This document shows, piece after piece, positions 11,858 through 23,280 of a stretch of 64,000 nucleotides of DNA. The notes under the pieces are model-generated. The model ran no database searches. It was not told the origin of the DNA and saw only the letters and a program-made list of their open reading frames with translations. The position numbers were made by a program, and so were the translations under genes. Positions within the stretch are counted from its first letter, which is position 1; each line of letters begins with the position of its first letter. The stretch comes from Eucommia ulmoides (lineage: Eukaryota; Streptophyta; Magnoliopsida; Garryales; Eucommiaceae). Location of the stretch: contig CM028335.1 of NCBI GenBank assembly GCA_016647705.1, positions 41,206,526 through 41,270,525 of the forward strand, given 5' to 3'.

Positions 11858-12354
11858 CCGAATCTAACTCTGTACTGCTGGAAGGTCATCTTCCTCTGCT
11901 TCGAAACTATGAACTTTTCTTCCATTTGGAACCGATAGGATTCAGGAAAATATTTTTCATTAAACACCGCAACAAATCGATCCCAAGTGATCTCCTTGCC
12001 TGGTACTGAAAGTAACCTCTTCATCTTCTCCAACCAATGTTCGGCTTCCTCTTTCAGCTGGAAGGTGGCAAGAGGTACTCGGCTATCATCAATAATCCCC
12101 ATGGCCTCAAATACATTCTCCACGCCTCTCAACCAATTCTTAACATCAGCTGGACCCGCAGTTCTTGTGAAAACCAGAGGATCCAACTCCTTGAATCTTT
12201 TCAGAAATACTGCCTGGGAAGTAGTTGTGTTGGATTGGGCTCGTTGGCATTCCAACATTTTCACCTACTGCTCTGTCAGCTGTGCAGCAGCTTGTAAAAT
12301 TCTCTCAACGGCATCTAAACTTTCCTGCGTCCTGTCTCTCGGCCTCTGGGGTCC
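11858..12354 (-). pseudogene. Ty3/gypsy gag fragment (family A)
   Basis: The minus frame encodes part of the retrotransposon gag (capsid-like) region. It contains LLRGVE-type sequence in the form DVKNWLRGVENVFEAMG, LKEEAEHWLEKMKR, and ITWDRFVAVFNEKYFPESYR, then MTFQQYRVRF where it breaks into LTR sequence. Upstream, the frame extends to about 12,354 through QESLDAVERILQAAAQLTEQ and a stop. Zinc knuckle, protease and everything downstream are missing. It is flanked on both sides by minus-oriented A LTRs, so the arrangement 5' LTR, gag remnant, 3' LTR suggests an internally deleted element. Confidence 0.85.
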
Positions 12355-14283
12355 AACACTCCCAATACTACAAAATGACACCACCTCCGGACTCTACCAA
12401 GTGCCAGTAGTGGACCCACTTCTAGCTACGGCACCTGAAACCAAATATTTTATCGGTGTACTATCTTCATAATAAAAATATTTTATGGATCAAGTATAAG
12501 TATTAAACACTACGTTTCAAAATATAATATAATATAACCACGTACCATGTTGAAAATCCAGTTCCACTACCACCAATGTAATGAAATAATATATTTAACA
12601 TTCAATCCAAATATTTTAAGTCAATCAACCCAAACATTCCAACATATAGCAAAATACCGCACACAACATTTCCTACTAGCCATAGGATCATTTTTACCTC
12701 AAGATCGGGAGTTATGAAAGTACCGTAACCTGTGTAACTATATCATCTAACGTGACTATCAGTGCTAGGGCCATTTATTATCCCCAATGGTAGGGGTACC
12801 ACCCACAGGATTTGCACTCCTGACGGGTCAATCAACCACCTATAGGACTAATCCTCCTGATAGATCATAATAATCAACCACCTGCAGGATTAATCCTCCT
12901 GATATGTCATAATATCAACAACCACATGCAGGATTAATCCTCCTAACAGGTCATAATATCAACAACCACCTGCAGGACTAATCTTCCTAACATGTCATAA
13001 TATCAATAACCACCTGCAGGACTAATCCTCCTAACAGGTCAATACCATCCCGCAAGACATGCCATCCTGACGGGATCAAACTATGGCATAGTCGGACAGA
13101 AATCACTCTCCACATTTAAAATCTACTTGATCCACATAAGTCATAAAATCGTCCAATTTTAATGAACACTTTTTTTTTTCACAATTTATACAAAAATATA
13201 ATTTGTAAATTTACATAGAAGATAATACACTCACCTCGATTTCCACACTGTAAAAATACTATCGTCAACAACCATCGGGACGCTGTCACCTATGAACCTA
13301 ACAGCGATGAGGCCTAAATTAATATTTTATTTAAAATAAACCTATTATGCAATGCGTGACCCTAACATGCACAATTTCCCATTCCTCAAATTTAATTATG
13401 CAAAATTATTATTTCCCCCAATTCTTAATGTTAATATTTACTGCACAAAATTATTATAATTAACGGTTGCAAAAATTATCATCACGATTACGAAAATTTA
13501 ATGTTAATAATTTGATTTAACGAAAATAATAACCGACTAAAATTTTACATGTTCCGAATTTTTCGCCTGCCAAGAGGTGGGTTTTGAATTTTGGTTTTTG
13601 TTTGATTTTTTTTTTTCCTTTCTTCTTTTATTTTTCTTTTTCTATTCTATTTTCTGCTCCTGGTTCAACCGATTCTTTCTCCCCTTACTGTCACCGACCG
13701 CCGGCGACCTTACACCCATACACCTACGCTATCACCAGCCGAACAACAACACACCCACACTGCCGGAGGAACACACCCACGCCGAACAATAAAACAGAGC
13801 ACACACACACTCACCTTCCCCGCCACAGCCGGTCGACGCTCTCTCTCACTAACTCTCACTCATCGCCGGCCACCCTACACCGATCACGAACACATACATA
13901 GTGGTACACACAAACACTTAGACCGAACGACGATCACACACATACTCCCATCGGACTAAATAGCACATCGCCGGCAACCCACACACTTTGCCGATGATAA
14001 ATGACCGACGCACACACACCTGATCGCCTGATCACACACACACATGAACGACGATCACTCACACACACACCCTGACAAACGACGACGATTAACCGACCGA
14101 CGGCAACACACACATACACCACGTCTAAACACACTCATACTCTGATCACTCCCCCACACACGTCGTCTAAACCCACTCCATCGGTAACAAGACACCCACC
14201 ACCGACCCTTTGAACTTACTTGTCTCTGTTTTTCTTTTTTTCTTTTTTCTTTTTTTTTAAGCTATTGTGGAATGTGTGTATAG
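12355..14283 (-). mobile_element. Family-A LTR upstream of the gag fragment
   Basis: The copy begins in the 'tgacaccacctccggactctacc' block, so the 5'-leader side is truncated. It carries a minisatellite at 12,825-13,070, the conserved 'acagcgatgaggcctaaatt' block, the T-run at about 13,605 and a long C/A-rich tract (13,690-14,210). It ends in an AT-rich stretch next to a TA microsatellite. Confidence 0.7.
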
Positions 14284-14287
14284 AAAA

Positions 14288-14289
<2 letters not shown>

Positions 14290-14323
<34 letters not shown>
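14290..14323. repeat. (TA)n microsatellite
   Basis: An uninterrupted run of alternating T and A lies between two A-family LTR fragments, at the position where those LTRs normally have a short TA run. Confidence 0.95.
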
Positions 14324-14324
<1 letters not shown>

Positions 14325-14325
<1 letters not shown>

Positions 14326-14443
14326 ATGGACCCACTCCTAGTTGCAGCACCTGAAACCAAATATTTTATCGGTGTACTGTCTTTATAATATGCAAATATT
14401 TTTATGGATCAAGCACAATTATTAAACACCACATTTCAAAATC
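14325..14443 (-). mobile_element. Short family-A LTR fragment
   Basis: About 120 bp match the 'ggacccactcctagctgcggcacctgaaacc...gtgtactgtcttcat' block found in all A LTRs. The match ends at 'catttcaaaatc', after which Tat-like element sequence begins. Confidence 0.7.
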
Positions 14444-14901
14444 GATACCAATCGTCAGGTGGGGCCCCATTCCTGGCTAGCCAATAAAAGTGGAAAAAAA
14501 TAGAAGACAAGGGAGGAACCATGCTGCAACCAGAGAATGGTGAACCCTACCATTAGCCTCTATGCGCTGGGCACCAACTATGAAAGCGCTAGCTAAACTA
14601 TATGAAGAACTTCACGAAAGAAGGTATGGAGCAGAAAATGAACTCCACAATGAAAGTCTTCGTCGTAAAAAGCAATGTATCCCAACAGACACTGTGCCAC
14701 ATTCTCCAAAGGCTCGGGAGCAATCATGTTCATGGTCAGCAAAACGAATAACTCTCTTCGCATATCAAAAATGTGGAAGTCCCCTAGGTGACTCACCACG
14801 CGACAGGCAATTTTCCATCTTTGCTCTTCCGCCGGCACTGCCGCAACAGTAGCATTAGCCTCAAGGGCAGGTGGTGATGGGGTTTCAATGGATTCGCTCA
14901 T
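14444..14901 (-). pseudogene. Tat-like Ty3/gypsy gag N-terminal fragment
   Basis: The minus frame starts at an ATG at 14,901 and reads through a Pro/Ala-rich N-terminus to NVAQCLLGYIAFYDEDFHCGV, then HFLLHTFFREVLHIV. Translation continues past in-frame stops into a segment containing RLMVGFTILW. This pattern (FYE.F..G..FPLHPF...VL...L.P.QL.PN.WR...GF) is the 'putative gypsy type transposon' N-terminal domain (Pfam PF04195) of many Tat-lineage elements. The assignment is from recognition, not a search. Stops after HIV and at two further points show it is dead. The rest of gag does not follow. 14,902-15,249 looks like untranslated leader; nothing else was recognised in it. Confidence 0.65.
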
Positions 14902-15249
14902 TCGCTCAGAGCAATTACCAAATTGGCTGTACCGGTATAGCCAGTATTATCGACATACATCCCAAACGAATCCCCGACATCGTCATTACCATTTAGCATT
15001 CTAGACAATAGCCCAGCCTCGTCATCACCTCTAGAAAGACAGGAAGAAGATCCTAACCTCTTGCCATTACTAAATGCAGCAAATAGATATGCAGACTGTT
15101 CGACAATAAAAATGATGCTCCAAAGGACATGTTCGGAGAGCTAGCAGACTCTTCTATTTAAACCGATCGAACACGGCTCCCCGTCAGCCATCATTAGGAG
15201 AGTTTAAATGATCGGTCGTTGAATTAAGTCGTGTGGCAGTTAATGCCCA

Positions 15250-15870
15250 AAAACTCTCAAAAGACAAAAAGATGCAATGTTATGCCATCACCAGCGCACT
15301 GACACGACGCGGCCTACAAAAACAAAACAACAGAGCACCAACTCATCATCTGAATATTCCCAAGGCGTGAAATCATTTCACCCCTGGGAATCGAGGGCAT
15401 CTGATAAGGTGAAATTCAACCAAAAGACATTAGGGCCCTTCAGTTCCCTCCATCCGGGCCACAACGATCTACCGGGTCTCCACATCCCACACAGGTCAAC
15501 ACTACTAGGGAATGAGCGCTATCATGCTCCTGCTTCCAAAGGCGGTCAGAGTCACCTCTCCCTCCAAAGAAATTACCGTTACCATAATAGTCTCGCAATC
15601 TCCACCAACGATCCTACCACCTCATTTCTACGAAGGAAGATATCCATGCCAGTTGTGATACCGGTGCTCAGGGAATTACGGAAGGATGGACAAACGGGCT
15701 TCCTCTACGTCCTATATAAAGGTCAGCACCCTAGCAGTTCTAGGTATGTAATGTGCTACGCAACTATACGCTGCCATATATGTCTATCATATTTCACTCT
15801 CTTTCTCTTGAGAAACCTATACTAATTCTCACACTAAAGATGCAACGCTAGCAGACCCACCTGCATGCAT
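15250..15870 (+). mobile_element. Tat-like LTR fragment with promoter (plus orientation)
   Basis: The block 'gacaaacgggcttcctctacgtcc' is followed by TATATAA, then 'acgcaactatacgctgccatat' and 'ctctttctcttgagaaacctatac'. This order (U3, TATA box, R/U5 with a pyrimidine-rich 'ttctctt.gagaaac' stretch) is typical of LTRs of Tat-lineage elements. A 182-codon open frame at 15,277-15,825 spans the U3, TATA box and U5, has no recognisable domain, and is taken as chance. Exact LTR ends cannot be set. Confidence 0.55.
15711..15720 (+). promoter_or_regulatory. TATA box of the Tat-like LTR
   Basis: The sequence CCTATATAAA precedes, by about 30-40 bp, a C/T-rich region with a probable transcription start. 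Confidence 0.55.
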
Positions 15871-16202
15871 TTTTTTGTAGGAATCAGACCAAGAGAAAGT
15901 GAGATAACTTTCACCGCCGACCATTATCGCTGGCCTCAGCAGCCGACGCGGTGATCCATTTCCAAGCATCATCAAGACATTCATGACTCTGGACCTGATA
16001 AGGTCCTCAACACGATGCTTGAGATTATACCATTCATCTGTGTGATGCCTCGATGCTCCTTGTTGGTAGGCACATAATACATTAGGGTTGAAAGTATGGG
16101 CTTGAGAATTCGGGTTTTGTGGTGGAATAGGTTCAAGCCGTATGCTTTCAAGCATTCCTTAAATATACGGAAATGGGGAATTGGCAGTGGAGTGGATTGC
16201 AT
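15871..16202 (-). pseudogene. Tat-like gag-protease linker fragment
   Basis: The minus frames encode PIP-type sequence, then LEPIPPQNPN, then NPNVLCAYQQGASRHHTDE and LKHRVEDLI. In intact Tat elements this segment is a CAYH.GAPGHDTEDC...LK.K.QDLI motif upstream of the protease. Here the second Cys has become Trp (DEWYNLKH). The upstream part (16,202-16,140) lies in a different frame from the downstream part, so a frameshift is present. The fragment lies on the same strand as the gag fragment at 14,444-14,901, but in the wrong order to be one collinear element. Confidence 0.65.
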
Positions 16203-18041
16203 TTGATCACGAAGTGGCTTCTATGAAGCCGAGTACTGGTGCAATTTTTCGTGAGGAGGTTGTGCCCTAATTTAGGCATGGGGTTTATGCACCCTAGATT
16301 TTCCCTTTTCAAAAAGTGTCACTTTGCTTGAAGTAAAAAACCATTTCCTCTATTCTTGTTTATTTCTATCTTTTTTCAAAAGTTTTGTAAAATATCATTT
16401 TGATTTTATAAATTAAGCAATAGGGATTGTATCATTTGGAAAGAAAACATTTAATGTTTCTTTTTAGAAGAACTTGGGGATTTGTTGTGCGTTGGTTTTG
16501 AAAATAAAATTTAGGAGTCGCCATTTAACATTAGATTTTATTTGTGTGATAGGTGCAAATACCATATTTTATCCCGCCCGTTTTTTGCATTGTGTAAAAT
16601 TGTCGAGTCTAAAGTGTAAATTTGGAGAAACTTTAAATTATGTTTAAAGGGACAAATTCACGGTTTAGATTCATGTATTTAATTTTACTTCATGTTTTAA
16701 AAAAAAAATACAAAAAAAAAATTAAAAAAATAGGCCATTTGAAGTAATTTGGTAAAAAAATAAAGTTTCGGGCTAAAATTAAAATTTTTAAAAGTTAATT
16801 GTGGACTAAATTGATTAAATTGAAAATTTATGTTCATGAATATCATTTTGGATATAATTGATTTTGTTTCATTTTAAAAAAATTTACCAATTCCAACTAC
16901 TTTTTATTTTAGCCCAAAAACTGCATTTTTTGCCCGTTTTGTCAAATTAACGGTCAAAACATTTTATTTTTTGAAATTAAACTTTCCAATAATAATAATT
17001 TGTATAGTTTAATTTCACTTTTTTCATTTCAATTTTAAGAAAAAAAAATACATTTAACTGATAAAAGTGCCAAAATCTCAAATTCACTTCCTGTACATCT
17101 CTCGGGAATAAAATGGAGCCTTGGATTCCAAAATCAGAATGTTCTTATCATCCTAGGGAGTCCCCCAAGACATTTCCCTTAACAATATGACTTAAGGTAG
17201 CAAAAAACTAAAGTCAAACACTCAATTCCCAAAATAGGGGGATAAAGTGTGTAATTTACAAAATAGGGGTCGCCCCCATCAAGAAATGCTACCTCAAGTT
17301 GTCAGAGAGGCTTGTGCACTCCCCAAGGCTTGCAACTGGAGGAGTGCACAAGTTCCCACCCCTATAAATAGGGATGACCTCCCTTCATTTCTCTTTGTTA
17401 ATTCACATGTTCTTGCTTGCACACTCTCAAGTACATTGCTAGGAACATTTTCTCTCTCTAGAAACACTTCCAAAAATAATATTAAAAATTAGTTTCTTAT
17501 AAGTCTAAGAATGTCCACAGAAAAAAAAAATAGAGAGAGAGAGAGAGACAAACACTAAAGAAAGGAGAAAGAAGAAGATGAAGAATAAGAGAAAAGAAAT
17601 AAGAACTATCTTCCATTAAAACAAGGCTTCTCTAAACTCTATTGCATATTTTTCTTATTTTTTGTCAAAAGAAAGACAAACAAACAAAAATAGTCAAAAC
17701 CAAAAAAAAAACACAAGCTGTTCTCAGAGAACGTCAAAATAAATTTATTTTCTTGCATTTACTTTTACCGTCATTTACTTTCTCGTTATGTGCCTTTCTG
17801 CGCTTTTACTTTTCTGCATTTACTTTACTACTTTACGCCTTTTCATGCTTTAAGTTTTCTGTGCATTTTTTTCCCCTTTTTAGTTGAGTCCTCCCTAACT
17901 AAAGGTAGAATAAAAGTGGACCCTCCTACCCACCGTTCCGAAGTAAGCGGAGGAAACCTCTCCAAAAACATCTCGTCAAGTCCTTGGACTGACATTATAC
18001 ATTTACTAAGTCAAGTCTCCGAACAGGCACTATATATATAT
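16203..18041 (+). mobile_element. AT-rich LTR-like region with a promoter
   Basis: No coding sequence was recognised. A motif 'ggagtcgccatttaacattag' at about 16,515-16,536 is the counterpart, in reverse orientation, of 'gctaggtggcgattcc' at about 25,770. A possible LTR start TGATAGGTGC lies at 16,540. Downstream come long A/T runs, a strong TATA box at 17,363, a C/T-rich leader, a (GA)n run near 17,535 and a TA run at 18,031-18,041. The layout resembles U3, TATA box and U5 of a plus-oriented LTR, but I cannot fix its 3' end or family. Frames at 17,247 and 17,642 are taken as chance. Confidence 0.4.
17361..17371 (+). promoter_or_regulatory. TATA box
   Basis: CCTATAAATAG is preceded by a C-rich stretch and followed by 'gatgacctcccttcatttctc', a pyrimidine-rich start region typical of plant retrotransposon promoters. 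Confidence 0.55.
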
Positions 18042-18817
18042 TGATGTGAACCTCACTAAGAATTAGTGATACCCAAAACCAACTTAGAGTTCATTTGTGA
18101 GGATCGAACTAAATTCAAATTTATAAACGAAAAGACAAGAACACAAAAATATAGAATTTAGGATAGATTACCTTGACCCAATATTTATGAACGAAACACG
18201 AATCAATGGTATAAAGTAATAATCTTGACCCAATGATTATAACGAATCACTAACCAAAAATATAAAGTTTGAACGCCAGAAGAAATTTTCATTAAGTTCA
18301 GGAAAAGTTTTCTAAAGAATTTAAGAGAAAACTTTTGCAATTGTATTAATAAAAACTAATATCCAAATTCACAGCCTACATTGCCTCTTAAATAGGCAGT
18401 CATAAAGTAAAACTCTAGAGCAACAAGGAATCCTAGAGAAATAAGGAAACCCAACTCTTAATCTAAAAAGGAAATGACTAATTCCTAATCTAAAATAAAA
18501 AAGGATAATTTGGCATTCATGACTTACAAATCAACAATAAAATTAAAACACTATAAAAATAAGGTCTATAATTGATTAAATAAATGATCTGAAATTTGCA
18601 GTCCACACGCCTAAGCCCATTCAAGTTCGCTTGCCTTGATGAGATGAACTGGGTCTTGATCGTCATTTGAGTCTAATTTGGGCTTGATTATTTTATACTC
18701 AACCCAAATCTTTTCAATTAACCCACTAAGAGCTTCTTTGATATTCTTAGATCTTACTCTAGTAATAGGCCCAACCAGAACATGCAGCCCTTTGATGGTG
18801 TTTTTTGGTTCTCATCA
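18042..18817 (-). mobile_element. Family-E LTR (3' LTR of a minus-strand element)
   Basis: In plus coordinates it runs from TGATGTGAACCTCAC to GGTTCTCATCA. On minus this is an LTR starting TGATGAGAACC, just after a purine-rich tract (CTTTTGAGAGAGAAGGA, 18,818-18,834). It matches five other E LTR copies, including the conserved 'taatcattgggtcaaggt' segments near the 3' end. Integrase-end coding sequence of the same strand abuts it. Confidence 0.85.
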
Positions 18818-19249
18818 TCCTTCTCTCTCAAAAGGGTTCGACCTCGAATCGTCACCTGCATTAAACGGAGAACGATTAGAAACATTAAATGTAGCACTAA
18901 CATTATACTCATCTAAAAGATCTAACTTGTATATGTTGTTATTGATCCTCTCAAGGACTTGAAATGGAGCATCCCATCTGGCATGTTGCTTGGTCCGCCT
19001 ATGGGCTGGAAATCTTTCTTTTCTCATATGCACTCAAACCCAATCACCCGATTCAAAGATGACTTGTTTACAGCCCTTGTTCGCTTTGGTTGCATATCGC
19101 TCATTTTTCTTCTCTATGTGTTGTTGCATGCTTTCATAAAGTTTTTTCACCGTCTCAATCTTCTTTTGTCCATCCAAACTAGCCCTCTCATTAACAAACG
19201 TTGTCTTCTCACATGCTCCATACACACTTCTGAATAGTGCATCAGCCAC
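18818..19249 (-). pseudogene. Family-E integrase remnant lacking the catalytic core
   Basis: From 19,249 the minus frame starts with the end of RNase H (ADALFRS), passes ACEKTTF, and then changes directly to VNERASLDGQKK, which in the fuller copy at 44,597-48,718 lies about 800 bp further downstream. The H2C2 zinc domain and the whole DDE core are therefore missing although the frame is kept. The remainder is the integrase C-terminus (VIFESGDWV..HMRKERFP, FQVLERINNNIYKLDL, FNVSNRSPFNAGDD), with an internal shift between the two segments at about 19,033. It cannot encode an active integrase. Confidence 0.8.
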
Positions 19250-19896
19250 AATATTTTCCTTACCTTATTTGTATTTGATTACATAAGGAAAGGTTTCAAT
19301 GAATTCTATCCACTTGGCATGCCTTCTATTCAATTTACCTTGTACCTTCAAGTGCTTCAAGAACTCATGATCGGTATATATTACAAACTTTCTCGGCCAC
19401 AGGTAATGTTGCTAAGTCATACTTTAACCAACGCAAAGAGCTCTTTGTCATATGTCAAGTAATTCAGCATTGCCCCATTTAGTTTTTCGCTAAAGCACGC
19501 TATTGGCTACTTCTACTGTATCAAGACAACTCCAATACCTATTCATGAGGTATCACACTTAATTTCAAAAAATTTAGAAAAATCAGGTAATGTTAATAAG
19601 GAAGCACCACATAACCTTTTTTTTTAATCTCATTACATACACATTCTTGATCAATAGCCCATTTAAAACCTAATGATTTTTTAACAATTTCAGTGAGTGA
19701 TGCGGCTAGTTTACTAAAATCTATGATAAATCGCCGATAAAAACTAGCCAAATCATGAAAACTTCTTACCTTCGAGATTGACTTAGGTGTGGGCCATTCT
19801 TTGATAACCTTCACCTTTTCCTCATCCATTGCAATCCTTTTCGTGCTAACAACATATCCAAGAAACACAACTTTCTTCAAGCAAAATGAGCATTTT
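19250..19896 (-). pseudogene. Family-E RT C-terminal part and RNase H remnant
   Basis: From 19,896 the minus frame begins inside the RT after the active site (KKCSFCLKKVVFLGYVVS), continues through [15 protein letters not shown] (connection region) to about 19,593. RNase H sequence in several frames follows, ending with [17 protein letters not shown], a stop, and the ADAL motif. The RT fingers, palm and YFDD box are absent, because at 19,896/19,897 the sequence changes to an E LTR of opposite orientation. It may be the same minus-strand element as 22,086-24,708. Confidence 0.75.
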
Positions 19897-20743
19897 TTAT
19901 GAGAACCAACAAGCACCATCAAAGGATTCGCTGCATGTTCCAGTTGTGCCTATTACTAGGGCAAGATCCAAGAAGACCAAAGAAGCACTCAATAGGCTAA
20001 TTCAATAGATTTGGGTTGAATCTAAAATGATGAAGTCCAAATTAGGCCCAAATTATGACAAGGCCTAGTCCATCTCATCAAGACAAGCGAATGGGCTTTG
20101 GCATGAACTCGAATGGGCCTGAGCATGAGAGCCACAAATTTTTTAACTTATTTATTTTATTAATTAGTCTTTTAATTTTAATTTAGGTAATTTATTTAAT
20201 GATTTGTAAGGCATGCTTACCAAATAATCTCTTCCTTTTTAAACTAGGAGTGTAAGGCAAGTTAGGAAGCTTTCTTATTCTTTTGTTCTATCTTGTAGTG
20301 TGAGACATTAGGGTTTTTTTTTATTTTTTAACTGTGGGCGACACTGTTCGTGTGTACTATTCACTGCTAGGTTTTTCTTGTATTCCTTGGCTGCCTATTT
20401 AAAGAGGTGGTGTAAGGATGAAATGTTACTTTTTAATATAATTGTGAGAGTTTTCTCTTAACTTTATCAGAGAACTTTTCCTGAATTATCAAGAATTTCT
20501 TGTGGCGTTCAAACTCTATACCTTCGATTCGGGATTCACTTATAATCATTGGGTTAAGGTTGGTAACTTTATACCTTTGGTTCGCGTTTGATTCATAAAT
20601 GATTGGGTCAAGGTAATTTACCAAACTTTTCTGTATTTTCTTGTTCTTCCATTTTCATTTGTAAATATGAATTTAGTTCGATCCTCGCAAAGAAACCCTA
20701 AATTGGTTTCAGGTCTTACTAATCCTTGGTGAGATTCGCATCA
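19897..20743 (+). mobile_element. Family-E 5' LTR, plus orientation
   Basis: A degenerate start (TTATGAGAACC for TGATGAGAACC) is followed by the standard E LTR body: 'gtccatctcatcaagacaagcgaatgggc', a TATTTAAAG TATA-like box at about 20,397, and the conserved U5 with two 'attgggt.aaggt' repeats. It ends TTCGCATCA at 20,743, directly before a primer-binding site. Confidence 0.85.
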
Positions 20744-20745
20744 TT

Positions 20746-20757
20746 TGGTATCAAAGC
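20746..20757 (+). other. Primer-binding site, tRNA-iMet type
   Basis: TGGTATCAAAGC lies two bases after the LTR end. It differs at one position from TGGTATCAGAGC, the complement of the 3' end of initiator methionine tRNA, which is the usual primer in many plant LTR elements. Confidence 0.85.
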
Positions 20758-21319
20758 AAGGTTCTAAATTAGGTTTAATTTATCCTTTTCTTTTTCGTTC
20801 ATTGATATCTATTTAAACAAAATCTTGACCGAATTATATCATCAAATTTACTTTGCATTTTTTCATTCTAATCATATCTGGTTCGATTTCATTTAAATTA
20901 TTTTGCATATTCAAATATCGATTTAAAGTTGCTACTTTAAAAAAAAAAAAAAACAGAATAATAAATAAATAAAATCCAACAGCTTCGAACTTTGAAGTTT
21001 ATTTATTTTTGTTCTATTCCATAAACTTACCCTTGTGTTCTTCTTGTTTGCCTTACTTTTTTTCTCAAAAGTCTCATTCTCAGTGAATTGGTTTGTTGAG
21101 TTTGGATTGCTACAAGGAAATTTTGATTAGGGTTGGTTAAGTTCAATAAAGAACTAAAAGAGCAACCAACGAATGGAAAATGGCAAGAGAGTGTGAGACC
21201 AATATTGAGAAGAAAAAGTAAATTGAGAGTGATACACGAGTGGAGTGACATAGTTTGAGTGAAAACATGTAAGGAAGTGTTTGTGAGATTTGCTAACTTT
21301 ATTTTGCAAGTTATTAAAC

Positions 21320-22085
21320 ATGTATCAAGAACCAATCAAAGACTCGTCCGATGAAGCACCGGAAAGGATGGAGATCGTGGAGGTCAAACTTTTCTACAAG
21401 GCCTTAGAGAAAAAGTTTGAACGATTGAACTATCAGTATGATGAAGTGCTTGAGTGACCAAACAAAGTGTAATCGTTCACAAAAGGGGCAACCACCTAAA
21501 GTTCCCCATGTGCAACGACAAGAGATGAATCTGCCTCGGTATGTATATGAAGATGATAATGATGATGGGAATGACCTAGATGAAGAGGATCGCGTCTCTA
21601 ATGTGAGCTTAGGAAGATTCGAGCATAAATATAGGAATAGAGAAGATAGGTATAGGGAGCAGATTAATAATAACTTGGGAAGCATCAATGTAAAGATACC
21701 GTTATTCCAAACAAAAATGACCATGAAGCATACTTGAAGTGGGAGAAAAATGTGAAGTTGATCTTTGAATGACACAACTACTCTGAGAAGAAAAGGTAAA
21801 ACTCGTTGTAATTGAGTTTATTGATTATGCTATAATATGGTGGGATCAACTTGTGATAAACAAGAGGAGAAACCATGAGAGGCCTATCGAGACGTAGGCA
21901 AAAATGAAGGCCATCATGAGAAGGCAGTTTGTCTCTAATCACTACTATAGGAACTTGTATTAGAAATTACAAAGCCTTACGCAAGGCTATCGGAGAATGG
22001 ATGATTACTACAAGAAGATAGAGATTTCTATGATCTGAGCTAATATCGAAGAAGATAGAGAAGCCACAAAGGTAAAGTATGACAT
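21320..22085 (+). pseudogene. Family-E gag fragment, plus copy
   Basis: An ATG at 21,320 starts MYQEPIKDSSDEAPE, the same N-terminus as in the copies at 23,280 (minus) and 58,616. The frame stops at about 21,455. Later frames carry the acidic region YEDDNDDGNDLDEEDRVSN, then IPLFQTKMT and the capsid-like stretch [18 protein letters not shown] with stops. Sequence is lost after 22,085, before the zinc knuckle. The 20,758-21,319 stretch upstream is the untranslated leader, with an (A)n run near 20,940. Confidence 0.75.
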
Positions 22086-23280
22086 CCTATTCCTAGGCTA
22101 GAGTAGTGCTAGCAACAGTAGTGCTAGCCATATTAGTGCTAGTCATACGGCACCTAGTACAAAAAATGTTCTCCCTTTGTTGTTCCATGTTATCCTTTGT
22201 AACTTGGTCACTTAGAGCACGTTTTGCCACAAGTAACTCTCTATCTCTACTGAGTACTCCACATCATCGTCTCAAGCATTCTCAAGTGGTAGCACATCAC
22301 CTCTCCTTTTTGGTGGTTCGATTTTGGACTTTCAAACAACCCCTTCGTCTTTCTTCCCATTTGGTCTCCATGAAGTAGAGGAGCTCGAATTTTGAAATGA
22401 TCGATTTCCTTTCCTTTTAAGTTGTCATTCCACCTTTATATCTATGTGAACCATGTCTTCCAACTCTACATGATGCTGCAACTCCACCACATTGGCAATT
22501 TTGTGATTCAGCCCATTCAAGAACTTTGCCATTGTAGTTTCTCTAACTTCCTCGACATTTGCCCGGATCATAGCGATCTCCACCTACTTGTAGTAATCAT
22601 CCATGCCCCGGTAGCCTTGCTTAAGGCTTTATAATTTCTGATGCAAGTCCCTATAGTAGTGACTAGGCACAAACTGCCTCCTCATGATGGCCTTCATTTC
22701 CGCCCACGCCTCGATAGGCCTCTCATAGTTTCTCCTCTTGTTTATCACAAGTTGATCCCACCATATATATAGCATAGTAAATAAACTCAGTTACAAAAAG
22801 TTTTATCTTTTTCTCCTCTGAGTAGTTATGGCTCTCAAAGATCAACTCCACTTTCTTCTCCCACTACAAGTACACTTCAGGGTTATTTTTTCCTTCGAAT
22901 AGCGGTATCTTCACCTTGATACTTCCAAAGTTATTATCAATCTGCTACCCAGACCTATCTCCTCTATTCCCATATCCACACCCAAATCTACCCAAGCTCG
23001 CATTAAAGACACGACCCTCTTCATTTAGGTCATCCCCATCATCATCTTCATGTTCATACTGAGGGGGATTACTTTCTCATCTTTGCTCATTAGGAGCTTT
23101 AGGTGGTTGTCCCTTTTGTGAGCTAGACTCAACTTTGTTTAGTCGCTCATGCACTTCATCAAACCACGAGTTCAACCGTTCAAATTTTTGCTCCAAGGCC
23201 TAGTAGAAACGTTTGACGTTCATAATGTCCATATTTTCCGGTGTTTCATTGGATGAGTCTTTGTTTATATCTTGAGACAT
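22086..23280 (-). pseudogene. Family-E gag fragment, minus copy
   Basis: An ATG at 23,280 starts MSQDINKDSSNETPENMD. Stops appear within 20 codons and throughout. Recognisable downstream are the acidic linker, the [13 protein letters not shown] capsid segment, a degraded version of the region after the zinc knuckle, and a threefold repeat of an Ala-Ser-Thr-Thr segment (22,100-22,145) at the place where the protease DGG motif should follow. The protease active site is deleted. Leftward it meets the plus-strand gag copy head-on. Confidence 0.75.

Noticed and set aside
11107..12009. Several 90-112 codon frames in C/A-rich DNA
   Set aside because: They are Thr/His/Pro-rich peptides produced by CAC/ACA-rich composition; equivalent frames shift or vanish in the homologous LTR copies.
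12037..12472. Plus-strand frames of 86 and 161 codons
   Set aside because: They are antisense to the gag fragment on the minus strand and run on into LTR sequence.
14325..14443. Satellite or centromere repeat
   Set aside because: The recurring sequences are LTR pieces with a fixed internal order, not head-to-tail arrays of a constant monomer.
15277..15825. 182-codon open frame as a gene
   Set aside because: It spans U3, TATA box and U5 of a Tat-like LTR, has no recognisable domain, and its composition follows the LTR.
21404..21775. Minus frame of 123 codons
   Set aside because: It is antisense to the E gag acidic linker on the plus strand; its hydrophobic look comes from reversed acidic codons.
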